64,000 bases of DNA from Nematostella vectensis (Eukaryota > Cnidaria > Anthozoa > Actiniaria > Edwardsiidae), in NCBI RefSeq assembly GCF_932526225.1, contig NC_064036.1, forward strand, positions 8,129,519-8,193,518, read 5' to 3'. Positions within the stretch are counted from its first letter, which is position 1. Each line of letters begins with the position of its first letter. The translations under genes were made by a program, and so were the position numbers. Under the pieces are notes generated by a model, which was not told where the DNA came from, made no database searches, and worked only from the letters and a program-made list of their open reading frames with translations. Of the stretch, positions 23,699-36,700 are shown in pieces.

Positions 23699-26600
23699 TT
23701 AGAGTTCAGTTGTTAGTGGCCTTGGGGGCTTGTCCAGTTCAGCTGTGAGTTTCTGAATCTTTTTTGCATTGCAATCTTGACAGAGTAGATGGCCATCTAA
23801 AGGGTAACACCCACTGCCTCCTTTTTCTGATGATAACTGTTTGTTGCAATCCTATAAATAGAACATGGTATCATTTTCTTGATAACCAAGCTATAAGCCA
23901 AGCTATAATGTGATGTTTCAAGGTCTTTTGAATACATTCTAGCAAAAAATCAGTGTCGCACAACCAAACAAGGTTTTTGGATACTGGGAGTTTGTACAAC
24001 AGCAATTTTGTCTATTAAAGGGAAAAAAATCGAAATTGTAATCACACACTGTAGCAAATATATATGAATAATAAAATTTACACATTAACATTACTAACCT
24101 CACACTTGTAACACCTGACATGGAAGTCCTTGTTCATTGAAACAATCCGCACAGTCTCATCCTGGCCCTGCGAACATGACATGCACTGGTCACGAAACAA
24201 TTAAATTATACTTTGAAATATGGTCGAATGTGCTGTAATGTCTTTAAGCACCCACCCCCCCATTTTTATTATTAAATTATAAACCAGTAGGGGCATGGCA
24301 GTGCCCTTCAGTTTTAGCGCCCCTTGCATCATGCCATCCGCCCAGTTTTTCTAGTCCGTTTTGAACCTGCTTTAAAAAAGTGACAGTTTACTTACATCCT
24401 CAGGAAGGATCAGCTGATGGCATGATGCACAGCGTGGAGAGTACTTTCTGTAGTAGTCCTCTAGACAGTGCACTTTGTTGAAGTTGTCCAGGGTGAAAGG
24501 AACACCATCCAAATTCTTATGACATTCTTCACAGTTGAAGCAATGAGGGTGGAAACACTTTCCTGTTGCTCTAAGTATCTAAGGTCAAGAGGCATAAACA
24601 GTCTAAAATCCTAAATAATCCTTGGTAAATAATAATAAACATCAATGTTGCTATTGTTGATATATCCCCCTAATATAACTTGCATGGACCTGCCCTTTCT
24701 AATGACTATTTCATAGATATTCAAGAAATGAAATATTCCTTACATGCCTTAATAGCATTTTGGAAACCAAAGTGTTTTTGTTTGTGAGAATTTGAGAACC
24801 GATCAGTGGAGCACAAGATTGCTGGTGTTGATGTTCTTACAAAAAAAAGATTTTTTTAGATAAAATGCAAATGTTTATCCAAATTTTCAGGGTTTTTTTT
24901 ACAGATGATCCACAAATTCTCCCCACACAAATGTTCTGCTGTCATTGCATGACCTTTATAGCGCTATGAAAGCACACAAATTGGACCAATAAGAGCATGC
25001 ATTCTATCTCAATTATTTTATAAATCATATTAAAAGCCACTTATACAGTAGCATAAACACTTTCATGTTGCAAATCTCCTCACTTAATTAGGAGCTAAAT
25101 GAACTTACCCTATCAGTGATGTGTTGATGACAGTACCAACATGTTTCCAATGAATCCTGGAAATCAGAGAGAAACCAATAAAATGCATAAAGTCTAATTT
25201 GGCTTAATCTTTATGCAATCCTTATAACCCCACAGTTCTCAAAGAAATTAATTTCTCACCAAATAATCTGCCTCACAGTAAGCATCGTTGTCAACTTTGT
25301 AAAAAACTTTACCAGTGAGTTGACATCCTAGTAAAGAAAAAAATCAAAACAATAAGTACGGATTGGTAGTTTTAAAAATAAGCTATGAATCAGCACAAGT
25401 TTGAAAAAGTATGCTGTACACCTCTGTGAAACAAAGTAGTTTCACAGCTGACATTTGAGCATTAGCCCTCAACTCGTCTTCACCACACCTACACAGACCA
25501 CCTAGTTTTTTCTACAGCTTGTCTGTAGTATTTCTAGTTGTACCAGTTTTAAAAATAGGTTATGCCCCCTGGACATTGACCTTGCTTTAAACCATTGCAG
25601 CATTTAGTATATAAACCCCTATTTAGGAAGAAAGACCCTTACCACACTTGACACAGATGAAACACTTGATATGGAAAAGCTTATCCATAGCTGTACAGCC
25701 TGTGCCCTCGCCTGACACTTTTTGCCCACATTTACTGCACATCCCTAGAGAGATTAAAGAATGTTAACAATAATTCATTTTTATTATTTACATTGGAAAA
25801 GAAAATGGTCTATATACAAGAAAACTGCAAAATAGCAATCTGCAATTGTAGCCTGTTACTTTTGTTACTGAAATTCACTTTAAGACTACTTTTATGCGCT
25901 TACCACAGCTTTTTTGTTAACATAAAATTTCACTGATCATCAAAATGATGCTGTACTTGGAAGCACATGAATTCCATATTCTTTACAAATGAATTACACT
26001 GGTTAGATTGGATTGGCTAACAAAAGCAACAGTAATATTTGACCCATGTTTAGGAGCATAGAGGCCAAAATGGCCCCCTCCTTATGCCTTTATCTGGATA
26101 AAACTCTATCCCCCTCCCCCATTCTCTGTAATCTCTATTGTATATTATCCCTTCAGAATTCAAAGAGATATAAGGATATCCCTCTGAATAATTGGAAGGC
26201 GTCCTTTCCTTCCTGTCCTCCTTCCTGTTCATTGTAGCTAGAATCCTGTTCACAGTAACCTGAATCTATTTCCCAGCAAAAAATAAAGGAGAGTCCTAGT
26301 TCCATTTTATCCCTTCAGAACCTTGTTTACTTAACAGTATACTCTAGTAAATTTTAAAGTGAAAGCAAAAAGCCTTTTCATTTAGACAATTCATAGAATG
26401 ATGAATGCTATTGTTGTAAAATCGCTTCATTTTATCAGATATTTTCAATATAAACTGGAATATTGGGCTTCATTGCACTATTGCACTTTGTTATCAAGTG
26501 GTGGAATGGATCAGTTGTCTCTATAAAAGTTTGATATATGTACAGACCTTTTTTATCTATTTCTGTCAACGAGACATGTCGCTCATGTCCCTAACTAAAT

Positions 26601-27396
26601 CAAAATACCTATCACTGGTAAACTATTTCTGATTTCTATCGAAATAGCTCATATTAATTGTAGCAGAATGTCTGAAGATGTACGCTATCAAAATAAGTGG
26701 TCTAAGTGATCTTATCTCAAAACAATAGACATGAAATTGGAATAATTGTTCTTTTACTGTTTTAAGGTTATATTAATAGAGAACGGAAAAAAATGATCTG
26801 TAATGCATTTCAAATCATTTCGTCAGGAGATTTTTTTAGTAAATAGGGTTCAGTGGTAAACCACAATGCTATGATTGTAATCGCACTCGGCTCGGAGACA
26901 AGTGGGGACTTGTAATAACGCGCCAGACAACAGCACGTAAAATCACGAAAACTAACTTAATTTCTGTAACAAAATCCGAGACTTTACTTTAAACTGGTGC
27001 ATTCTTAGCTCGTCATGGCCTGAAACAAAATACTTAGGAGCTGTTTTAGAAGAAAAAAAGGTTGCTAAAATTGAACACATAAAACAGATGTTTGTGCACA
27101 CATTAGATTTCCACATACACAATCCAGCATAACTCACAGCAAATTATTTGAGTTAGCGAATAAGCTCACTTACCAAAGAAATCAGGATCGGAGGAATGCT
27201 CCAAATTTTTCATGAGTAAGTCAGTTAGTGCATCAAGTTCCTCCTCGGCGGATCGAGCGGAGTTTTGGTTCATGGTTGAGTTTGGAGCTGTGCTTTTGCT
27301 TAGCCGTGTAGCTGTCATACGCTGAGGTTTAGGGGAGACCGGTGGTGGGGCTTTTTTGCTCTGTGAGCCGGCGATTAGCGTGTGAGAAGACGCCAT
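23699..27396 (-). CDS. Zyxin/LPP/TRIP6-family LIM protein with a very short N terminus
   Basis: Seven exons, 27396-27174, 25744-25643, 25327-25260, 25156-25109, 24578-24396, 24167-24099 and 23851-23699, join in phase to 281 residues. Residues 1-74 are Ser/Pro-rich (KKAPPPVSPKPQR) and end EEELDALTDLLMKNLEHS. Three LIM domains follow: LIM1 from Cys77 (CSKCGQKVSGEGTGCTAMD), LIM2 from CWYCHQHITDRILRATGKCF and LIM3 from CASCHQLILPED with VRIVSMNKDFHVRCYKC, ending CYPLDGHLLCQDCNAKKIQKL. The order and phrases match LPP/TRIP6/zyxin, which shuttle between focal adhesions and the nucleus. Vertebrate LPP and zyxin have about 570-610 residues; the long Pro-rich region with actin-regulator binding motifs is absent from this model. 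An unseen exon in the 1.4 kb intron 1 is the main uncertainty. Convergent with NAA38. Confidence 0.9.
25486..25550. repeat. Dispersed repeat copy in the LIM gene
   Basis: CAGACCACCTAGTTTTT, CTACAGCTTGTCTGTAGT and a downstream TACCAGT match 2295-2372 in CHD4. Confidence 0.6.
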
Positions 27397-27717
27397 CGTT
27401 CCACTGAACTCTAGGCTGTCAGCCTCACCTCTTGAATTAAAACTTCTGTGCGAATTTACACAGTATCCTCAGCAATTTGGTACTCTACATTAGCCGTTTA
27501 CGCCTTCCGTAGGCATCCAAGCAAGGAATCTCAAGAATGCCGCCATTGTTTATTATCGATTTGTCTGTTTGGGTACCACGTGAGACCCGTCAGTCGCGGG
27601 AAACCCGAGGGATCAACGTCACTTTTGACGTCATTCCGTGGAGCAAGAAGCCATGATCGAAATTTTGTTGTTTTCAATCTGACAATTTGCTGTTTCTGCA
27701 AAAACCGAAGCACAAAG
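27397..27717. promoter_or_regulatory. Bidirectional promoter LIM gene (-) / Ubl-ARM gene (+)
   Basis: The two start codons are 321 bases apart and diverge. TGACGTCA occurs at 27626-27633, about 90 bases before the plus-strand ATG. There is no clear TATA box. The arrangement copies that between SSU72 and NAA38. Confidence 0.72.
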
Positions 27718-30700
27718 ATGCTGATTTATGTAGAAAGCAAAGCTTTCCCGGTAAGTGTAGTAGTCTTAAGCTTAATTTTGGAGCATAATTTCCGTACCCT
27801 GTTTTTGTTGTTTATTATCGTTGACAACGAGGGTATGCAGTCGGCTAAAAGCTTAGATTGCATGTTCTTCCTTGCTTTATTTTAATTTTCCTTGATTAAG
27901 ATTGTAATAATCTTTCACAATATGGGGCGCTCTTGAATATTTAGAATTTAACCTCAATGTCCGGCTGCTGTGGCAGTCATCAAAAGCACCAATGGCTCCA
28001 AATATTTCGTCCTTATCAGCCAAACTTTGTTACAACTACATCCTGGTCGTAGTTCCCTTTTGCTACCTTATTTCTATCAAAAGATTGTAATCCTACAGTG
28101 TAAACAAAATTTACTCGGGTGTAACAGGGTTAGTTCATACTGGAGGGTAAAGTATTTAAATGTAAACCTAGCCCTGTAGCCTGGGGGGGGGGGGGGGGGG
28201 GGGGGGGAGTATACTCTATTGTAGCCTCCTGATGTATGTGTTACAGGCCTAATATGACTGGTAGGTTCTTTGGTGTAAATATACTGGGGGGGGGGATAAT
28301 TGAGTGTTCATATACTGGTAAGTGGAGGGCTCATGGATGGAAATATATTGTGTGTACTTGGGTAGAAATATACTAGGAGTATATACTTGAGTGTAAAATG
28401 TGATGGGTACTTGGATTTAAATATACTGGGGGTTATTGGGGGTAAATATACTGGGGGATATGGGTATACAGGGAGTAGGCTACAGGCCTGTAGACAGAAT
28501 CCAAATTTGATCAAGGCAAAGCTAGCCACCGGATGATAAATACAACAAAAGCAGGTGTTTTACCTCATACTTTTTAATTGTGAAACACTAATTTTACAGA
28601 GGCGAGTGCCTCACTTGCCTCATGCTGTCTACGACCCTGGGCTATAATGTCCAGATTTCAATTGTCTGTTCTCTTGAGTCTCCTGTGAAGTATTAGTTGT
28701 GCCATTCTTTGATCACCATGCTTAACAACTCAAACATTCTCTCCCTCACAGAACAAGACCTTTACCTTAATATGCAATCCACATGACACCATCGCAAGAG
28801 CACGGGCACAGATGCTCCACATATTGTATGAGCTTGGCAGAGAAGAGCACCAGTTCCGCTTCAGATTTAAGGGGGAATACCTGCGAGATGCCTATACTCT
28901 AGATGTAAGAAAAAAAACAAGTTGCTTTAGTTGCTCTAGTTTTTTTTCCACATATTTTACAATGCTAGCCATAGCATTTACCCTTATAGTCTTGTAACCC
29001 CATCAATTGGAAATTATAATAACCCATGTTTGGATTGGATTGCAGGATTACAAGATACTTGACAATTCTGTCATAAAGATGGTTCCCATGAGTAAAAGGA
29101 AACGAGGAGTAAGTATACATGTCTTATGTCAATTACTAAATAAAATTGATGTGTATTTTCTTGTATGTTACCACTGTAACTGCATTCTAGACAAATATAA
29201 TTCTAAATTTATTTGCCTTTCAGTCCTATGCAAATCTTCATGGATCAAGGAATAGTGGAATTGATGACGAGCATGACTTCTCTTCCAAGGCTAATCTCCC
29301 CGCAGGTCACCATGAGCTTGATGATGTCCAGAAAGCACTTTATAAAGAGATAGCCATTTTCACCAAGAGGGAAAAGTTGCTGACAGATTTCAAGGTACCA
29401 TGTTCTTGGACCACAGATATGAATATTATATACGAAAAACTTGGTTGTACTGCTGTGGTCAACTGTACAACTAATCACCTTACTACTAGTATCACTTGCT
29501 GCTTAATCACTTTGAGATATTGTTTCACCACTGCTAGTATCACTTGATGCTTAATCACTTTGAGATATTGTTTCACCAGTGCTAGTTTTAAATGTGACCA
29601 GCATATCTTTTACTAAAGTTATTTTCAAATTGCTGTCGTCCACACCCAAATGGCTTTCTATTCCTGAGTAGGATATGTTTTTTCAGTTGCTGTGATGGAG
29701 GAGTTTGGAGATGGCACTAGAAAAAATTATATATCCTCAGAGATAAATCCTTTAACCCTTGCCATGAGATTTGCTACTGGGATTCTCTAGTAGAGTGCAC
29801 AACAAGAAAAAAGTATAGGCTTTGCAAGATAGCTTTTTAATTTTTTTTTCATTTTGTTTTCCAGGTACTTCTTTGGATTCATTTCCTGGCCGCTGTTCTG
29901 TCTTTGACCACCACATACCGCTATGCTGCCAGCTGGTCTGGTAAGACTATTTTATTTAGTGTTAAAAATTAATTTACATTACACATGTTGAATTTTTTTA
30001 ATGGTATTCCCTCTAGATATTAATTTTTAGTGTTTCTTCAGGTTTGTTGATGATATTTGGTTTTGCATACTGTCCTAATTACACAAGACTTGGAGGTTTT
30101 GTTGGAAAATATGGGATGAAGTAAGTTAACCTTTTACTCATCTCTCATATATGCTGCCATGCTGCACATTAAAAATTATAGTAGAAATATCTGAATACGG
30201 TAGAACCCCGCTTAATACAGACACCCTGCTTTTCTGGACAGTAAGCAAAGTCCTAACAAAAGTCTCATATATTACCTTAAAATTTAACCCGCTTTATACG
30301 GACACCCGTTAATACTAACAACAGACACTTTTATGTGGCCCGAAAAACATTTTTCATGCAAAATTAACCCAGGTTTACAGACAAAAGAAATTCGAGTCTC
30401 GCACTTTCAGGAGATTTTTTAATAAAGGCATTTTCTTGAGTTTTAATCTGATATTAATCAAGCTTTTCTAATCTAATGCTCCTTAGCAAATAGAAACATC
30501 AAAACACACAGAACACAATAAATAGTGCTGTGTAGAACACTCACAAAGCAAAGTTAGCGTACCAGACTATAGACTAGCAAATCCAGAGTGTACAAAATAC
30601 CTTCTGAGCAGAGTTTTCACAACCTAGTTGAATTACAGATAACGGATTCAGTTAGAATAATTGAGTTGATATTGTCAATCGCAAGGACGATTGAGGAAAG

Positions 30701-33700
30701 GAGTAGTTATCCTGTTTTGTTGTTGTTTTTTATAAAAATATTGCCATGAATTTGAGTAACAAAGAAATAACCAGAACATATCACTAGTTTGCAGAAGTAC
30801 TTTAGCCAAATGAGTTTTTTTTTTTGTTGTTGAGTGGAGAAGGTAGTTAGTAAATATGGTGCTGTACAACGCACTTCGAGTATTGTAGATGGGATTTAGA
30901 CGATGATTTTCTAATAGCTCAGGGACGTCTGATTAGCGCTATTGTTTAAGGTTTTTGGGAAAATCGACCTGTGAATATGGCTTTTTCTTGTGCGAGCATG
31001 GTATGTTGGTAAAATCTGAGAGATCTCATATATCGCATCAACGCACCATGTTTGACGCTTTACCACGCACTTCGAATTTTGTAGATGGGACCCAGACTAT
31101 ACTTTTCTAATAGCCTAGAGAGGCGTGAATAGCAATTTTATTTTAGTTTTGGGAAAATGGATCTATCAATTTGCCTTGAGTTCTGAGTGTTTAAAATGCA
31201 TTTTTGACGTCTTTTAGGGCAGCCCGCTTAATACAGACTCCCCAATAATACGGTCACTTATGAAAGTCCCTAGGGTGTCTGTATTAACAGGGTTCCACTG
31301 TGTGATATTCCTTGGAGGGTTATACACCCCTAAATGTGTAGTAATTCAAAATAGTCACACACAATTGGAGTTTAATACCTTAGTAACACCATTTTATTGA
31401 AAGCACATCAGTCACTTGCTAGAAGAGAACAGATGGAAATTGATTTGGTATTGTGCAGGACCGTAAAATGGCAAACATGATTGGCCTTCTTTAGAAGGGA
31501 GGGGGGTGTCTATTTCACTAAGAGCTTACCAAAGTTGTTGTTCTTTTGACTGACCTTTTTTTATTCAGCTTAAATCTAGCATTGTCATTTCCTTCACATT
31601 TCAGCAAAAAGCATTTCATGATTTTCTTCTCTGTGGGTGCAATCATGAACCTAACTGCCTCATTGTTGATGGGGATCTACCTTATTTTTGAGTTGCTGGT
31701 AAGTGCAGACTGACTAATAATCATTTTAATGTGTTTTTTTTACAATGTGGTTTCACATTCCAGGTGTCTGACACAACCTCTGTCAACTTTGAATTTTGTT
31801 TACTTACATCTGTTTGTCAGGCATTTGTTTGTGACAATCAAGATCCCAGCTGCTTACGACAGAAAGAACTGATGTGGTGGTCAAGTAAGTGTGATGCAGT
31901 TTACTGTCCTTGCAACCTAGAATGGGACTGCTTTTTTTAGTTTGCATTGAGTTTGTACATGCCAACATTGTTCAAAATAATGACAAAAAAAATATTTAGC
32001 TCCCCCCCCCTCTGCACCCTCCTCTCCCTTTAGGCATCGTAGGTTTCTTTTTTTATAAACCACTAGTTTGACTTGTCATGAAAAAGCTGTAAATTTTCCC
32101 TCTTTTGATATCTTGTTGAATTGGAATGTGCTTTTGTATAGAGAAGTGACAATGTTTTCTTGCCAATGCAGTTATTCTCTATCTGACCCAAGCTGTTGCA
32201 CTAGCTGCCAGCATCTTCATCTCCATCATGCTCATCTTCAACTTCAATTATGAGGTTAGTGAGCTATCTGTCAGTAAAAAAGGTGGGAAATCCATATTTA
32301 ATATCTTTGTCTGCACATAGTCTACAAATCATAAGACAGAGTTACACAGTGGTACCAGTAGTGGGACAAAAGATCTCCACTATGTCCGCATACCCCATCA
32401 TCAAATCCTAGATACTTTGACCATTGTCAGTCTTTTCTTATTATGTATTTGGTTGGCAACAGTATTGAGACATTTCTCATTCAAACTATTCGTATTTGTT
32501 ATGTATTAGGTTGGTAACAGTATTAAGGGGTGCCTGATTCAAAAGATTCTTGTATTACGGCCAAATTCGTTGCTACGTGACCTCGATGAATCCAAAATCC
32601 ATGTCTCATTTGGAAATAGCGCGTAGTCAGACACAAGCTTTGGGGGCCGTTTGTCTGGTTTTGATTGTTTGGTTTGATTGACTATGCGCTATTCCCAAAC
32701 AAAGAAAGGAATTTTGGATTCTGGCAGGTTGCACAACAACGAATTTGGCTATAAAACATTATTGTATTAAGTGAGTAAGTACGCAGCTGCTTTGTCTCCT
32801 ATTATCTTTGTTCTACAAAGGAGTTCTTTTGTCTCTATTCATCTCGTTCTTTGTGTCGAGGTGCAGATATTGTTCATTTGCCCAATCAAATTGCAGCTTG
32901 TAAGAGCTGCGTACTGCCTCTATTAAGTTGGCAACATTACAACTGAGAAGTATCTGATTCAAAGCATTCATATTTGTTATGTATTAAGTTGACAAGAATA
33001 TGAGAAATTCCTGATTCAAAGCATTTTTTATGTATTAGGTTGGCAACATTATTGAGAAGTTTCTGATTCAAACCCGTGACATTGACAAAGTAATGAATAG
33101 TGCTAAACTGGGGAATACTAAGGAGAGGCGCCACGCAGCGTTTGAGCTTGCCAGCCTTGCTGCCCTTGGGGACGAGACTAAGTTCAGGATTGTAGGTGAA
33201 GGAGGGTGAGTGCCTAAATGTGAACTTTTCCATTGTCTCTTTGTTAACAAATTATTACCAGTAGTGTTGTAGCAGAGTGATGGCAGTGATGTTCACTTGT
33301 CTTAGTAGTAGTAGTATTAAAGTATTAAGACGTGTTAGATTATTTAATAATAGAGTTGTACTATTCTGTTTAAGGTTGGAGTCTCTGATGAATCTTTGCC
33401 TCTCTGATGATATTGTGAGTTTAAAATATTATTTGTTTCATAAAAGAATGATAAATGCACTGCTGCCACTCCTTCTACCTGCAAATTTTTAGTTTTTAGA
33501 AACGTTCACTCACAGGAATTTTAACATTTTTCAAATTACAGTTTGTTCTTTTTGATGTTTAATTTATAGGGTTTCAACCTCTAGAGGTTTGTTTCTTTTA
33601 TTAGCTCTATACTTTATATTTTTACCCAGGCAACACAAGAATATGCTGCCGAAGCTGTATCCGAGCTGCTTACGATCCCTGCTATACAGGTACTAGTCTG

Positions 33701-36700
33701 TGGAGAGTTCTTTACATACCCCAGTCTGTGGAGTATTTCTTTACCTTAAATCAAACTTACATACACCTAGTCTGAAGAACGTTCTTCCCATTTCTTGAAT
33801 TTAAATCTTGTGATGCCTAGGATCAGTTTGTTGAGCTTGGTGGAGTGCGGACATTGTGTGCCTTGCTGCATAGTAAAGACAAGCGAGTGGTGAATGAGGC
33901 TGTGACAGCTCTGAGTTACATTGTGGCAGACAGTGAGGCTAACCGACAAACTCTTCTAAACGAGAATGGGTAAGCATGGGCCTTCAGCAACCCTTTTAAC
34001 CCATTAACACCTCAACCGGCCTGTGCCGGCCGTGAGAAGTACCCACAACCCAAACAATTCATAAATTAAAGATAAACACAACAAGATCAAGATACTAAAG
34101 GCAACAGTCTAAGGGATAAATTGTCTTGAAGGTGTGCATCCACTCAAGGAGCAACTACTCTTCAGCCAAATAATAGCTCAGGAACTTAGACAAATCTCAA
34201 ATCAAACAAGGAAAACCAGCAGAATTCTCCCTCTCAACATAACGCTCAAAATACCACACAAGGGAATTTTTTTATGAAAATACAAGCAATAATCAACTTG
34301 TTGCATTTGGTACATTATTAAACTGTTCGTTTTTGTGGTTTCCCTGGTAATCAACCCTGCAAATGAAAATACAAGCAATAATCAACTTGTTGCATTTGGT
34401 ACATTATTAAACTGTTCGTTTTTGTGGTTTCCCTGGTAATCAACCCTGCAAAGAACACCTCAAAGAATATTTGATTTTTCTTTGAAAAAAAAAAGAGATT
34501 TATTAGTTGATTCATTGTGCTCTGATTACCACCACAGAACTCATTGCAAAGAAGTTTCAGTCATTTTTAATTTCATTGTGAGCAGTTTTCATTTTTTACA
34601 TCTTATATCATTAAACGTCTAATCCAACCATTTTTTATGTAATTTTTTTGCAGAATGGATGACCTATTCTATATTGCAGAACGAGGTAGGAAGCTGATTT
34701 TAGTTACAGAAAAATAGCTGCTAGCGGTTTGTTGCTCATGGTGTATGTATGTTTATAGTGCATGTTCCTGCTTCTCGGATTGTGTCCGCCATCTTCTTGG
34801 AGCTGGCCTTCAGTGCAGAAATCCGAATTATGATGAGTGCCCAACAGGCGTCAGGTAAAAAGAAAGCAAGTTGTCATTTTGAAGGACTGTTTTGCATTGT
34901 ACAAGGTTGTATTCTTTATTTATCTAGTGTCTGGCTTGTGGAGGTTAAGGACTATTTTTGATTTGTTTATATTTATGTTTATTTTCATTCTTTATCTAGT
35001 GTATGGTTTGGGGAGGGTATGGACTGTTTCTGTTTTGTTTTTATTTATGTTTATTTTCATTATCAGTCTGGCTTGGGGAGGTTATGAGCTGTTTTTGTTT
35101 TGTTCTTATTTGTGTTTATTTTCATTATTTATCTAGTTTATACTTTGAGGTTAAAGGTCGTTTGTTATTCTTTATGTTAGCCTTTTTCTGATTTCCCTAG
35201 TTTCTGCCCTGGAGAAGTTATGCCGGTCCAGAGATGATGAGACGCAGCGCCTTTCACTGCAGACTCTTGAGCTTCTTGCAATCGAGAACTCAGACACCAT
35301 AATCGGCCATGTAAGTATATAACATTTGGTGAGAAGTAGGGCCCTTTGCATGTGAAGAGCAGATAAAACATTGGCGGATCTAGTAGGGGGCCGAGCCCCC
35401 CCCCCCCCCCCCCCCCCCCCGCTATTTTCAGACATTTCGCTGAAAAATAACAAGAAATATACGGAAGAATAACAAGTACGCCGCCCCCCTTTCTTGAAAC
35501 TTTTGCTTGGGCCCCCCCTTTTTTAATTTTCTGGATCCGCCCCTGGTCATGTGGTCACAACATGTTGCTAGAACAAGAAAAGCCTGTTTGTGAGTATTTG
35601 CATGCCAAAAGGAGACACGGTTTAACACATCTCTCTTTGTGCCACTGTAAGTATAACATTTGAAACGCAAGTTTTTTTTACTTGAAAATAGACATAAGTT
35701 GCTAATTTAAGAACAATTTTGGATCGCAAGAACACTAGAGACAAGTATATTTTTATGATAGTATAGCACTAAGTAGGTTTGCATACATCTCTATGTTAAT
35801 ACAAGACGTGTATGGCGAGAACACTATTCTGTGTGTGAAAGTCAAAGACATGTGCGTCTCGGTTATAGGACGGTTTGCTGGATTACTTACTCTTCCTGCC
35901 CAGTACAAGTGATGACGAACAACTCTACCTACTCGCAAGCAAAATACTGCTTTACTACGCCGAAAATGAGTCTGTAAGTTCATCTGCATGGCTATGTTAG
36001 AAAAACAGTATTTCACAGAATAAAAAGCGCTGGCTTGAATTTTTTCCAAATTATTAGGACAATATGGACAGCCTGCCATTGTAAATTCACATTGCAGAGT
36101 TTCGTTACTTCATAATTTTCTCGCCTTTTTCCTGATCATAGGCGTGTCAAAAGCTGGTAGATTTTCCCGACCTGAAGAATTGCTTGACAGACTTTGCCGT
36201 CTCCAACGATCCACTGCTGCAGAACATCGTGGCTAAAATAATCCTAGCCATGCTGGACTCACACGAGAACAAGTGAGGACTTTGCACTCTAACCCACAAA
36301 AAACCCTCCCGTACACCCCCCAACCCATTTCTTTTGGTACCTCCAGCACCACCACCACCTCCAACAACCCCCCCCCCCCCCCCTCAACACAATCAGGAAC
36401 AGTCTCCTGTCTCGTGACCCAGCTAGATCACGTGATATCAGTTGGAGACACTCCTGTTGGGCATAGAACCCTCAATATAATATGTTTCTTTGCGCAATTG
36501 AAATAACGATACCAAGTGAGCGATACCAAGCACCCACGATCCCAAGCACCCACGATCCCAAGCACCCACGATCCCAAGCACCCACGATACCAAGCACCCA
36601 CTATCCCAAGCACCCACGATACCAAGCACCCTCGATACCAAGCACCCACTATCTTTATTCCAAGCATTCCTCCGGTATCAGTATTAGCCCATTCAACACT

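Noticed and set aside
27448-27885. 145-residue plus-strand ORF over the divergent promoter
   Set aside because: Overlaps the promoter and first exon in another frame; the Ubl-ARM ATG at 27718 is in a different frame with good splice support.
35428-35670. ORFs across the poly(C) MITE
   Set aside because: They cover transposon sequence and show no protein signature.
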